This document shows positions 47,511 to 61,200 of a stretch of 64,000 bases of DNA, piece after piece. The DNA is taken from NCBI GenBank assembly GCA_964589765.1, contig CAZPUM010000002.1, positions 1-64,000 of the forward strand, in the 5' to 3' direction. Below the pieces are notes generated by a model that worked only from the letters and a program-made list of their open reading frames with translations, was not told the DNA's origin and ran no database searches. The stretch's first letter is position 1. Every line of letters begins with the position of its first letter. The position numbers were made by a program, and so were the translations under genes. Source of the DNA: UBA525 sp964589765. GTDB taxonomy: Archaea; Nanobdellota; Nanobdellia; Woesearchaeales; UBA525.

Positions 47511-49231
47511 TCTGGAACCTCTTTTCTGATTCTCCAGACCAAAACTATCAAAGCCACAATTATAACCAATAATATGTTAAGATACAACACATCTTTCAAG
47601 TCAACATGATAACCTGCGAAGTCAGATATTGCTCGACCAGTTAATGAGAAAACACCGACGTTTCTGTCTACAAGAAGAATAACTCTATTAGTAGATTCTG
47701 CGACAAACGAAGCTTTACCTGAATAATAACCGCTTTCAGGGTAAACATCAAATCTATCTCCTTCTACACCTTCAAGAGTTATTTCAAAAACATGCTGACC
47801 TTGGTTGTTTCCAGTTCTTACAAGATATTCATCACCTGTTTCTGTGTTTCTAATTACTATAGGTGTTCTTGATAGAACAGGCAAGTCTCCTTCATAAACA
47901 AGACCTACAATAATTGTTTCATCAGGTGCCTCAACAGTTTCTATAGTGGGGGGTGTCACAGGCAAATCAACTACAATCGCATAGATTCCTGGTTCGACAG
48001 ACTCAAAGTATAACCACCTCTGTCCTTGTTGTTCAGGTGAACTGAGTGATTCTCTGATATATTCTCCTTCATATCTAAGCAAAAACACATCTCCAGGTAA
48101 AACTCCATTCTGGTCAAACCAAGATTGGGGTATTGAAAATTCAAACTCCTCCCCTTCACGAACCTCGTAATATCTAAAAGTAAGAACATCTGTTGGAGTC
48201 ACACCTGCAGGAGCTCCCACAAACCTTCCGGTTTTTCTTTGAATCTCCTCCAGCTTTTTCTGAATTTTTTCAGGTATGTTGTCAGGTAGAGGAATAACGC
48301 CTCCTCCTGCTCTTCCCCCTCCTATTGGTGGAGGAGGAGTTGGTTGTTCATTTGTAGTTTCAAACCTGACAAGAGTCAGAATAGCTTCATCGAATAAGTC
48401 ACCATCTGTAACTTTTACTCTGAAAGATATTTGCTCAGGCATATTTTCTGTGTTGAAACTCACAAGACCTGTTGAGCTGATATCAATTTCATCAGTGTCA
48501 TTAACAACTGTAAATATGAGCTCATCATTATCAAGGTCAAAAGCGTCCAGTTGAGTTACAAATAACGGAAGTGAAACATCCACAAAATGTGTAATATCAT
48601 TAATTCCAGGCGGGTCGTTTACATTTTCAACATACAAAGGTATTATTTGTTCGGTTGAGAAGTTACCATCAGTTACTTCAATAACAATCGTGTGTAAACC
48701 AATGTCAAGAGCATCAGGCACCCATGTTAGCGCTCCGTTTGTGTGGTTTATCTCCATGCCTTCAGGCCCTTGAATCAAACTAAATGAAAGGGGATCGTTG
48801 TTCCAATCATAAACAAAAGGAACATACAAGAACAATTCATCTTGTTTTACAGATTCAGGAGGTAATGACACAAATGAAGGTGGAAGTCCAGGAAGAGACA
48901 TATTCAAATAAAGATTAACATGATGTGAAATACCAACTATTGTTATATTTCTCCAAGTAGTGTAAACAGGGTTACTTGCTGTGATGTTAATCTCAGTCCC
49001 TTTAGGCCAGGGCACACTAACAGAGTATCTTCCAGGATTTCCTCTGCCCGGGTTAAATTCTATAAACTCACCTGTGCCTATATTAGTTATTCTCATTTCG
49101 ACAGTTTCTGGCACAGGAGTTATTCCATCTTGTGCGAACACATAACCATCGACACCTTTAGGGAAACTGGCTGCGGATACGCTGCTAACTAGCAAAATCA
49201 GAGCCATCATAATTATTGTCAGTTTTTTCAT
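47507..49231 (-). CDS. Membrane-anchored surface protein with putative Ig domains
   Basis: 574 residues. Signal peptide (MKKLTIIMMALILLVSSVSA), a beta-sandwich (GVDGYVFAQDG), two cadherin-like or putative Ig repeats (FSLIQGPEGMEINHTNGALTW; LIFTVVNDTDEIDISSTGLV), a Gly/Pro linker (PPPPIGGGRAGGG), a coiled helix (EKIQKKLEEIQRK), then a segment EVREGEEFEFSIPQSWF resembling PGF-pre-PGF type archaeal modules. A C-terminal helix (LYLNILLVIIVALIVLVW) with RIRK after it anchors the protein. It may tether the giant neighbour to the membrane. Start overlaps the giant gene's stop by ATGA. Confidence 0.78.
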   Translation of the reverse strand: MKKLTIIMMALILLVSSVSAASFPKGVDGYVFAQDGITPVPETVEMRITNIGTGEFIEFNPGRGNPGRYSVSVPWPKGTEINITASNPVYTTWRNITIVGISHHVNLYLNMSLPGLPPSFVSLPPESVKQDELFLYVPFVYDWNNDPLSFSLIQGPEGMEINHTNGALTWVPDALDIGLHTIVIEVTDGNFSTEQIIPLYVENVNDPPGINDITHFVDVSLPLFVTQLDAFDLDNDELIFTVVNDTDEIDISSTGLVSFNTENMPEQISFRVKVTDGDLFDEAILTLVRFETTNEQPTPPPPIGGGRAGGGVIPLPDNIPEKIQKKLEEIQRKTGRFVGAPAGVTPTDVLTFRYYEVREGEEFEFSIPQSWFDQNGVLPGDVFLLRYEGEYIRESLSSPEQQGQRWLYFESVEPGIYAIVVDLPVTPPTIETVEAPDETIIVGLVYEGDLPVLSRTPIVIRNTETGDEYLVRTGNNQGQHVFEITLEGVEGDRFDVYPESGYYSGKASFVAESTNRVILLVDRNVGVFSLTGRAISDFAGYHVDLKDVLYLNILLVIIVALIVLVWRIRKEVPE

Positions 49232-52200
49232 GGTCTAAACGTCCAGTTTCCTGTTGATATACTATCAAAGACATATCCTCTTGTAGGGTCCATTGTTAGG
49301 AAGTCTTGGTTGTTGAATGATGGGAACCAACCCCACGCAACGCCTCCAATAACATAGTGGATTGTTACTTCGAATGTGTCTGTGAATGGATTATACCTGT
49401 CAATGGCTTGAAAGGTGTTGTTTGGTGTAACATTCAGCAGAACAGGGTTGTAGTTCTGAGGTAGAGTCCCGTTGTTCACACTGTGCCAGCTGAGATAGTT
49501 AGCATCCGAACCCAGATTTGTAACTCTTTTTTCTAAAGGAACCTCTCCCAGGAATGTTATGTTACAGGTTTGGTTGGCTTCAAGCCAGTATGCTTTACTC
49601 ATGTTTAGAGTTCTGAATCTTTCTGAACCTATGGCAGGAACAAACTGTGAACCGACCCAGTCGCTTCTATAATGGCTGGTTGAGTTCTTTTCCCATAGGC
49701 TGACTACACATTCAGGTTCAGCTTCGAATTCGAAACCAGTACCCGTACCATTCTCAAGAACCAGCGTGTCTGGTTCAAGAGGGAAACTAATAAGATTCAA
49801 ATCTGTTTCTATAGGGTCTAGATATTTACCAACAGCCCTATCTCTGAAAGCTGTCAGTGTTGACCTGGCAGACTCAACCCAATAATATCTTTGAGTTGTT
49901 GTGTTTGCCAATATGTCTGTGTAGTTGGTATCTGTAATTCCTGTTATGTTAGGGTTTGAAGGTTTGTTAGAGTAGTTATCAGAGATGTATAGGTTGTATG
50001 ATTCAGCGGAGTTCACAACACTCCAGGACACGTTTGCGTTTTCTGCCAAGCTGAAAATATCTATTGCGAACAGTTCAGGCGGAATCAAATAATAGAATAG
50101 ATTAGTGAGACTTGTGTTGTAGTTTCCGGCATCGTCATTACACGTAACATTCCACTGAACCAACCCATCAATATTTAGTGAAAGGTTCCTTGTGCTGAAA
50201 TTGTTGTTGTTAACTAATATGTTTGATTCATTGACAGCTCCATTGAGTGTTAGGGAACAGTTCAAAGTTGGGTCTATATTGTCTGTAACACTCCAATTGA
50301 ATAGCACGAAATTCGTCTGGTTTGAGTTATTATCGGGGTTAAATAGAAGAATGGTTGGAGCTGTTGTATCAATTGTTATTGTTCTGTTATTTCCAAAACC
50401 AACATTTCCCGTTCTGTCAGAACAGTAAACATTCCAAACTATTGTGGTGTCATTATTGAATGTTGTTGTGAACAGATTACTTTGGTTGTTGTTCAAAGAG
50501 TTGTTTGTTTCATTGGCCGTCCAACTTCCTGATGCGTTGTGATACAACGTACAGTTCTCAAGGAATCTGTCGTACACTGAAAAGTTGAACACAACAGAGG
50601 ATTGGTTAGTTGTGCTTTGATTGGCAGGCGAGTTTAGCGTAACTTCAGGAATTACTGCATCATATTTGCCAAGTGAAGTAGAGCTGAAAACACTTATTGT
50701 GTCTGAGCTTGTGTTTTGAATAACAGTGATATAGTTTAAGTCATTAAACATCGAAACGTTTATGCTGAAATCTCCGTTTGCGTTTGATACATTTGCAAAT
50801 CTGGCCTCAGAACCCGACTCTGTTTTTATTACAACCTCTACATCAACAGATGCAGCAGTCCTTCCTGTGACGTGTGTCGAATTGATTTTTGTGATTGAAG
50901 GTCCTACATACTCGCTTGTAGCACTGCCCGGGATGTCGGTTGCATCTCCTAGTCCGTCTACCCTTATTCTGCCTTCAGAACCCGCGCCACCTTGTCCATC
51001 AGAAGCTCCGTTTACACTTCCGGGTTGTCCTCCTGATACGTCTAAAGTTCCGGTAACGGTTGTGTTTGGACTTTGTAGTATGATTGTTCCGCCTGAACCT
51101 CCTCCCCCAGATGCGTGTCTGGTTACGGTTGAGTCTCCACCTCTGCCTCCTCTGGCGTAGATTGTTCCTGAGATGGTGATATTTTCGGTGCTGAATAACA
51201 TGAGTGCGCCGCCTCCGCCTCCGCCTCCGCCACCTTGTCTATTTGTTCCGTCATGGTCGGGGCTTCCACCGGAAGCTCCGCTTCCGCCGGCAATTGGAAC
51301 AAGGTGTGACAAACCTGCGGTGCTTCCTCCAAGACCTGGCTCATTCTCTCCTCCATCGGTTGAACAACTTCCATCAGTTCCAGATGTTGCGAAGCCGCCT
51401 CCGCCTCCGCCGCATGCATGGCTACTTATTCCCGGCGCTCCCGCACCCCCTATTCCAGCACTGTTAATGCCAGGTCCTGCAGTAGCTTGTGTACCTAATG
51501 GATAACCGCTTCCTCCGGCTCCCGGAGAACCTTCATCAGTATCATCAGATCCTCCTTGTCCTCCAAGCACTTTGCTACCAAGTAGAGCACCTCCGCCGTT
51601 TCCGCCGTTTCCTCCTGAAGCAGGAGAGCCTTCTCCTCCCGAACCATCTCCTCCATCGGAGCTTCCTGTTCCGCCGTTGGATCCTCCGCCTCCGCCTGAG
51701 AATCCGTTTCCTCCTGGTCCTAGGTTGCTTCCTGTTTCGGAGCCTCCTGCGCCTCCTCCTCCTCCCCCAGGTCCGGCAGTTCCTCCCGCACCGCCAGTTC
51801 CTCCAGCAATGGAGTCTCCTCCGTTCCATCCGCTGATGTTTATGCTTCCTGATATGTTGACGGGTCCGTCTACGACAACTATTGCTGGGAGGAGTCCTTG
51901 GTTGCCATTTGAAGCATCGCCGTCAGGATCTGTTGTATCGATGTTGACTGTTACTCCTGACGGTACTATCAGTGAGTCTAGTAGTATTGAACCTCCGTAG
52001 GTTCTGTCTCCATTTGTTCCATCACCTATGATGACCGTTCCTGACGAACCGGAGAAGTTACCGCTATTAGGGGTTGGAGTCTCAATCCTGAAAGTTCTGT
52101 TCAGAGTTTCGCCGTTGACAAGCACCTCAACATCTTGGTTTTCTGCATTCTCATCAATAAAGAAGGTTGTGTATACCGTTCTGGCGCCACTTGTTACAAC

Positions 52201-55200
52201 GAGTCCTGTTGAGTCCGTAAATATTGACGGTCCCACAACTATATCTGAACTGTTGGTTGTAACTTCATAAGTTGATGACAAACCAACACCCAAAATTTGA
52301 ACAGCAAGCTCCATTCCAGGAGCACCTATGTCTGGTTGTGTCAGCAAGACACCTGAAGAGGTGGCATTTACAGTGATATTTCTTTTTTCAGATACTCCTG
52401 TTGCATTAAACACTGTACTACAGTTCACAAACCACGTGTAATCTCCATTGGCTAGAACCTGACCGAAGCTCTGTGTCACATTTTCTGTGATGCTTGATGA
52501 TAACTGCTGGAAGGTATCGTTGATGTATAATGAACAGTTCCTTACTGTGCTATCATCGTCTGTTACGTTGTACTCAAAAGTAACAAAGAAGCTTGTGTTC
52601 CACTCTCCATCGTTTTCGGGCGTTTCAAGAGATACATTAGGTGCTGTGGAATCGTTTGCGATAATAAACCAAGTCTCCCCTCCTGATGAGTAGTTTGTCG
52701 AGCCGTTGTGTCGTCCTGTAACATTGTAAATGCCAGGACTTGTGATGTTTTTCAGACCCCATACAGAATTTACTCCTCTTTGTAGTAAGACACCATTAAG
52801 AAGAAGATCTATGTCTCCTGATACTGGAGTTATTATCTGTGCGGAAAGGTTAACTGTTCCAACATCTGTTAATGTTACATTGTTTCTTGTCTTGTTGATT
52901 GTGGTGTTAACATCAGGAATTCCCTTGTTTACAACGTATTCGAAAACAGGCGTTTGGTTGATGTATCCTTGAGGCGTGTCATTGGCGAACCATCTGTATC
53001 TGTATGTTCCTGGTGCCAAATCATAAGTGAAGTTCTCATATGGACCTCCTCCGAAGGGGTCGTTGTAAACACTAACATTCTGTAACACTCCTGAGAAGTT
53101 TGTCTCAAAGAAAACCTCTTCAACTTCAAAATTATCTATCCAGGTTATGTTGAACCAGTATTCCTGGCCGAGAACATATGTTGCAGGGTTCGCAGGACTT
53201 ATAGTTATTCCTGAATACCTTGGGGGTGTAGTATCAACATATAATGTTCTGTTAGGTTCGAAGTCAACCCTTCCTGAAAGGTCTGAACAGTAAATATTCC
53301 ATGTGTAAGTTCCATCTGAAAGAACTCTTGTGAAGCTGTTGTTTCCTCCATTATCTATTGAGAAATTTGTATTTTCAATCGTCCACAAACCGGACTCGTT
53401 TGTGTACAAGCTACAGTTTGCAATGTTAAGGTCGTATGCTGAGTAGTTGAACACAACAGCGGATGCTCTGAAGTCTAGGTCATTTGGTGCTGTCAGGTTA
53501 ACATCTGGGTTAGTGATATCAACTGTGAAGTTGTATGTGTCACTTGTTCCATTCACAGGGGTCACATTATCAGCACACTGAACAGACCAGTTGTGAATCT
53601 CTTCTGTTATGTTGTCGATGTTAAAGTAGTTTGGTTGGTCTTTTTGTACTGTTGTCTGGTTGGTCCTGTTGAAAACACCGTCGATGTATATACCACAAAC
53701 AACAATGTCTGAAGCATCATCTGGCGTATAGTTGAAACTGATGTTATTTGTGTCAACAAACTCCAAATCTGGTGGGAAGTTTAGAGTTATAACAGGAGGG
53801 TCGTTATCAAGGCTGTCTGTTGTTATGTTGTAAATATCTGAAGCCCCTTCAATTCCATTTCCATCAGTACAGTTGATGCTCCAGTTGTGCTGTCCATTGG
53901 ATAGGAACACAGTGAAATCCTGTGTCGCTCCTTCCACAATTGAACTGTCGCTGTCCTCAACATCACCATCAACAATAATTTCACATGAAGTAACTGTTGA
54001 TATATTGTCAAATGCCCTATAGCTGAACTTAATATTGTTCGTCGAGCTGTTCAGCGTGTTGTTAGGTGGAGAGATTAATGTGATGTTAGGAGGGTTTGTA
54101 TCCAGGACAAATGTTTTGTTGTTTTGGCTGAATGCCTGATTGTTTGCTCTGTCAGTACATAGTATGTTCCAGGTGTAGTTTCCATCGTCCAGAGTTTCAC
54201 TGAAATAGTTTGGTTGTCCTGAAACAACAGATGTATTGGTCTGTTTTGGATTCCACCCAGAGTCGTTCAGGTAAAGAGTACAATTGTTTAGGTTTAGGTC
54301 TAATGGGGTGTAGTCAAACACAATGTTTGATGTGGTTTCGACCGTCGGGGCAGAAGGCGCATTAAGTGTTACAAAGGGAGGTCTTGTGTCTGTGATGTAA
54401 ACAAAGGTATCTGTGCTGTTTGTTTGACTGCTACCTATACTATCATATGCGATAACTCTCCAATAATAACTAATGTTCGCGACAAGAGGGGTTGTAAGAG
54501 CGTATGTGGTGTTAGTTGTCTCGTACAGTGTAAAGTACTCGAAATCAGGCGAACCAAAGTTAGAGTCAGTATCAATTAGTATGGTGTAATTATCAAACTC
54601 TGCATCTGTTGTAGGAGTCCAGTTAAGAGTCGGGTTTAAGTTGGTTGTGACTGTGTTATTCTTAGGTCTCAGCAGGTTGAAAGCGGTTGGGGGGGTGTTG
54701 GTGTTTATCGTAAATGTTCGATTGTTTGCAAACCTGCTGTTACCCAAAATGTCTACACACACAACACTCCATTTGTATGTTCCATCGCTGAAAGTGGCTG
54801 AGAAACTTCCCTCCTGACCACTTACAGGGCTGGAGTTTGTCTGATTAGGAGACCATCCTGTTGCGTTATGATAAAGTGTACATGAGTCAAGATCTGTATC
54901 GTTCGCCCTGAATGTGAAGTTAATTGTTTTATACACAGTAAGATTTCCATCTTCTGGTTCTATTAAGGTAACATTTGGTGCTCTTCCGTCAAATCTGCTC
55001 AATCCTGCTGAGCTTGCAACAAACACAGTGTCTCCACTGGTGTTTTGAAGAACAGAGATATAGTTGAAATCGTCATATGTGTTTATCTGAATCTGGTACT
55101 CTCCGTTTGAATTTGAGTTACCTGCGAAGGTTGTATAATTTTCCTGAGAATCAAAGATAAACACGGTTAGTTCTGTTGAGGGGTTTGCTTTTCCCCAAAC

Positions 55201-58200
55201 TGTTGTTTTGTTGACTGATAGAATGGATGGTCCTATGAACTCACTAGGGTTGGTTCCAGGTATGTTTGTTCCTTCTAAACCGTCAACTCTTACTCTTCCA
55301 GCACTTCCTGCGCCTCCTGTTCCACAGGCTGAGCAACTTCCATCTCCGGGTTGTCCTCCTGAGACATCCAAAGTTCCGGTAACAGTTGTGTTTGGACTTT
55401 GTAGTATGATTGTTCCGCCTGAACCTCCTCCGCCTGCTGCGTGCCTAGCAACTGTTGCGTCTCCACCTCTGCCCCCTCTGGCGTAGATTGTTCCTGACAG
55501 AGTGATATTCTCTGGACCGTAGATGTAGATTGCTCCTGCGCCTCCGCCTCCGCCGGCTCCTTGGCGGTTGACCCCATTATCATCTGGGCTTCCTCCGGAG
55601 GCTCCACTTCCTCCAGAAAGAGGTACCAATTGCTGGTTTCCTGCGGAGTTTCCACCAATTCCGAACTCACCATCTCCTGGGTCTGTTGAGCATGTTCCAT
55701 CTGTTCCTGATGTTGCGAATCCGCCTCCGCCTCCGCCACAGGCACCACCGCTAATTCCTGGTGCGCCGGCACCGCCAGTTCCTGCGGTGTTTACTCCGGG
55801 TCCTGCGGTCGCTTGAGTACCGAAGGGGTCTCCTGAACCTCCAGCTCCCGGAGAACCTTCTGTTGCGTCATCTAATCCTCCTTGTCCTCCAAGATTGCTG
55901 TTACCATAAAGTGGGTCTCCACCATCTCCCCCATCATTACCTGATGCCGATTCTCCTTGTTCTCCTGTTCCGTTTCCGCCGTTTGAGCTTCCTGTTCCGC
56001 CGTTGGATCCTCCGCCTCCGCCTGAGAATCCGTTTCCTCCGGGTCCTAGGTTGCTTCCTGATTCGGAGCCTCCTGCGCCTCCTCCTCCTCCACCAGGTCC
56101 TGCAGTTCCTCCCGCACCGCCAGTTCCTCCAGCATTAGAATCAACTCCATTTGTACCGCTGATGTTTATAGTTCCAGAGATATTTACTGGACCGTCAACA
56201 ACCACAATTGCAGGTAGCAGTCCTTGGTTTCCATTCAGTGGATTTGAGTCGGGGTCAGATATATCTATAACAACGTTCACACCAGAAGGTACTATCAAAT
56301 AGTCTAGTAGTATTGTGCCTCCGAAGGTTCTGGTTCCATTTTTTCCGTCTCCTATGGTTACTGTTCCTGTGGAGCCTGTGAAGTTACCGCTGTTTGCTAT
56401 TGGTGTCTCAATCCTAAATTTGTTTGTTAGAGTTTCACCCCTGATTGAAATCTCAACATCCTGTTCACCTGCGTTATCGGATATGAAGAATGTTGTAGTC
56501 AAGGTTCTGGCACCTGTCGAGGCAACATTACCGCTTGTATCTGTTACAACTACAGGTCCCACAACTATATCTGAACTGTTGGTTGTGACCGTGTCAGTGC
56601 TCTTGAAATCACTACCTACAAACTGGACTGCAAGTTCCATTCCAGGAGCGCCTATGTCAGGCTGTGGAATCACAGCACCCGTGGAGCTTGTGTTTACCTC
56701 AACTGTTCTTGTCTCTGAAGCACCTTCAGCACCGAACACACTGGTACAGTTGATGCTCCAGTTGTAGAACCCGTTCGAGAGTGTGGCCTCAAGCTCCTGT
56801 GGAATTTCCTCTGTTACGACAGAGTCAGTTGCGACCACAGAATCATCAATAATTAGTTCACATGACTGTATTGAACTATCATTGTCAGAAACATTGTATT
56901 GGAATGTGACTGTGAAAGATGTGTTCCATTCATAGTTATCATCAGGTGATAGAAGGGTTATGTTTGGTTTTGTTGCATCGCTAGCATTGATAAACCAAGT
57001 CTCTCTTCCTTCTGAGTAGTTTCCTGCGGAAGGGTAGATTGCAGTAACATTGTAGATTCCGGCAGAATTAAACGGTGTAATGTTTGTCAGTGGGCTATCT
57101 CCTGAGTTAATCAACACTTTGTTTAGATACAGTTCTATTTGTCCTGTTGCTGGAGCTATTAGTTTAGAAGTAAGGTTCAGTGTGGAGACATCACTAATTG
57201 TGAAGTTGTTTCTTGTGCCATTTATTGTCAAATTAATATCTGGGCTTCCAAGCTCCACAGTATAAGTGAAAAGTCCTGTTTGGTTTGAAAGTCCTCTTGG
57301 TGTGTCATTGGCAAACCATCTGTATCTGTATGTTCCTGGTGCAAGGTCAAGAGTGGTGTAGTTGTAAATCTCCGTTCCAGAGACAGTAATGTTTTGTAGT
57401 GTTTCAGTAAAGTTGTTTTCAAGTTGAACGGTTCCTACTTGGTAATTGTCAGTCCATGTGATGTTGAACTCATACCTATTTCCAGGAACATATTTGGTTT
57501 CACTTGTTGGGGAGACTGAGATTTCTGAGAATGCAGGAGGTGTTGTGTCAACATTCACTGTGTTGTTATTTAGGGCTGAACTGTTTCTTCCTGATAGATC
57601 AACACAAAGCACGTTCCATTTGTAGGTTCCATCTGTGAGAGTCTTTCTGAAATAGTTATGTTGACCCGCTATTGCGGTTTTGTTTGTTTCTAATCCTGCC
57701 CAAACCCCTGTTTCGTTAGTGTATATTGTACAGTTCGCAAGGTTTGTTTCTGTCGGCGTGTAATTAAACACAACTGTGCTATCTTCGAAACCGTTGTCAC
57801 CGGGTCTGTTCAAAATAACTACTGGATTGCTAAGGTCTACTGTGAAGTTCCTTGTTCCAGATGAATCGTTCAGTCCTGTTTGGTTGTCTGCACACATCAC
57901 CCTCCATCTGTGTTCTCCTTCTGTGATATTCTCAATGTCGAAGTAGTTTGGAATGTCCTTTGTTACTTGTGTGTTGTTTGTTGTATTGAACATACCATCC
58001 AAGTACAACGTACAGTTCTTAATTCCTGACGCATCGTTAGGTGTGTAGTTGAAGCTGATATTTGTTACCTGAACATGCTTATCAACTTCAGGGTAGTTCA
58101 ATACTATGACTGGCGGGTCGTTGTCAGGAGAAATAACCGTTATGTTGAATATTTCTGATGATGATTCGAAGCCGTTTGTATCTGTACAGTTAATGTTCCA

Positions 58201-61200
58201 CGTGTGGTTGCCGTTGTTTATGAAAACAGTGAATGTCTGTTCAATTCCTTCCTCAATTACAACATCTGTATTCACTACATTTCCATCTAGGATAGCTTCA
58301 CAGCTTGCAACGGTGGAGGACTCATCAACAACACTGTAGAAAATCTGTATGTTGTTTGTTGTGGTGTTGGTTGTGTCATTTGCAGGCCTTAACAAAGTAA
58401 TATTTGGAGGAGTTGTATCAACTGTGAATGTGTTATTGTTTGAATCCAAGGCATTATTTGAGGCCTTATCATAACACAGTATGTTCCAGGTGTAGTTTCC
58501 ATCGTCCAGATTTTCACTGAAATAGTTTGGTTGTCCTGAAACAACTGATGTATTGGTTTGATTTGGTTTCCAGCCGGTTGCGTTGATGTACAACGTACAG
58601 TTTTCTAAATTCAAATCAAAGGGTGTGTAGTTGAACAGAACAACAGAGTTGGTTTCCACTGTTGAAACAACAGGTTTGTGAAGAGTTATGAAAGGAGCTC
58701 TTGTGTCAGTTATGTAAACAAAGTCATTATCGCTGTTGGTTCCCGAACCAAACACATCGTATGCGACAACTCTCCAGTAATATGTCACGTTCGCTACTAA
58801 TGGAGTGGTTATCTGGAATGTTGTGTTGCTTACATCGTTCAGTGTTCTATAAATAAAGTCGGGCGAACCAAAACCAGGGTCTAAGTCAATGAGTATTGTG
58901 TAATTGTCAAAGTCCTCTTCAACTGTTTCGGTCCAGTTCAATTCAGGTGTTAAATCGGTGCTGACACTATTATTCACAGGCCTTAATAGGTTGAATGAGG
59001 TTGGAGGACTGGATGTCACATTGAACGTTATTGTGCTATACGTTGTTGTGTTTCTGTTTTGTGCCGTATCCTCTGCTATTATGTGGGTTATGTTGTAAAT
59101 GCCAGATTGTAATGTGTCACTAATCACAAAGACATAATTAGGACCGTCTTCGTTCATTGTAAGATTTTGATAAGTGCCGTTTGGCCATCTTATAGTTGCA
59201 AGCACATTAGAAATGTTAAAGTTATCAGTAACGGTTGCGTTTAATTGGACTGTTTCGCTCTGATTTATCAGGGTAGTATTAAGATTTACATTAGTTATCT
59301 TTGGGAACTCGCTGTCGCCTGTGATGTTAACGCTGGCACCATCAGAAATCTCTGTGGAAATCTGTGAATAGTTTGAACTTGCGTTAACAAATAATCCGTG
59401 CTTTGTTCTAATTAAACCTGTGACATTGATATTCCATGTCAGAGTACAACTTTCTCCTTGGTCAAGTTCACAATATTGAGTCTGACTGGATAATGTGTAG
59501 AAAGGTACGGCAACAGATGACTCATTGATAACATAGAATAGTTTACCTTGACTTTGCTCTGAACCATCAAACTCGCTTGGGTTTGCTGTTCCGGTTACAT
59601 TATCTGAGTCAACCCTTACTCTTCCAACACCACCATCACCTCCTCCTGAGCCCATGGTGTTTCCTCCAGTCCCTAAATCACCACCAAACCCACCCGTGGC
59701 ATAGACCTGTGAACTACCTAGGTTAACAATTTTAGATGCCAACAATATGGTTCCTCCTGCTCCTCCTCCGCCAGCGCCGTATGGGTTTGCATCAGGTCCG
59801 GCATTTCCTCCTTTTCCGCCGACCGATTCAATTATTCCCGAACCTGTGATTGTAATATTTCTTGCACCGATGAAAACAAGACCTCCTCCTGCTCCTCCAT
59901 TTTGACCAATTGTTGCACCTTCATTTGTATCACCTCCTCCGCCGCCTCCGCTTCCGAAGTGAAGTCTGGATACTGAGCTTGTACCATAGAGCCCGCCTCC
60001 GCCTCCTCCTGAACCTCCTGTGTCGGCATTGTCAACTGCTGCGCCACCACCAAGTCCTGTTAAAGGTCCGGTTCCTGGTGTTCCACCAGTTCCGTCATTT
60101 GACACTCCTGCAGAGCCTGCGTTTCCTCCGTCGCCTCCAAAGGAGTCTGTTGAGGCTGCGCCTCCGCCGCCTCCGCCAGTTCCTGTTGAACCTCCAGTTC
60201 CGCCATCTCCCGATGGGTTGTTTCCGTCGCCGGAGCCTCCGCCTCCGCCTCCGCCTCCTGCGTAACCGCCTCCGCCTCCTCCGCCTCCTGCGTTGGTTCC
60301 GTCGGCTCCATTCTCATCTCCGCCTCCGCCTCCGCCTCCGCGAGTACCTCGGGTGTTAGAGCTCCCATCATTATACTGGCCGGAGCCTCCTCCGAGCGTT
60401 CCTAAACCTGCAACACAGTTTATGCCTCCTGAGTTACAGTCATTTCCACCTTTTCCGCGGGTTCCGTCGTATGATTCTCCATTTGAACCACCATCTGCGG
60501 AACCTCCACTGCCCCCTCTAAATCCTGTGTTTGAACCGTTAATGCTTCCTGAAATATCAACGGTTCCGTTGGCTCTGAAGGCTATTACTCCTCCGCTGTA
60601 ACCATTCCAAGCCCTTGAGGTTATACTTCCTGTCACTGTCAAGTTGTTGAACTGTCTTAATGTCACAACCTGTGTCACTGTGGAAATACTGCTGTCGTAA
60701 GTTCCTGTATAGTATGAGTTTTCAAGTCCTGACTGCAGAGTTAGTGTGTTTCCATTGACATCTGATACGAATGCGAACTCGTATTCACCTGCTTTGCCGA
60801 ATCCCGTTCCGTTCTGTTGCTGAATAATTAGAAGCTCAGTTCCAGCAGAGATGTTTGTTGCGTCATCTACTGTTATCGTGCTACTGCCCAAAGTGGCATT
60901 TTGGGTAAGATGTGTGTAATTGTTCAGAACAGTATTTGTTCCTGTGATAGTCAGGTCTCCTTCTCCTCCAGTTCCATAAGGTAAGAACTGTGAAACATTG
61001 TACAATACATTCACGGAAATATTTCCACACGTATCTGTTGTTGTACCTTCACAATCAATAGTTGAATTTACAATAAACAGTTTGTTTGAAAACACGTTTG
61101 TTAATTCGCCTGGCATGGGTTTGTGCAGAGTAACATTTATTGAACCTAAACCTTGAACATCAATACTGTCAGTTCCATTTAGTGGTTCGTAACCAACTGA

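Noticed and set aside
51173..52000. Proline-rich open frames on the plus strand
   Set aside because: They are complements of the glycine-coding CCTCCGCCT-type DNA of the giant gene; no ribosome site, no plausible protein, and similar artefacts occur at 55208-56302 and 59910-60601.
59910..60359. CCTCCGCCT tandem microrepeats as a CRISPR or satellite array
   Set aside because: No direct repeat/spacer alternation; the pattern is codon repetition for glycine on the minus strand.
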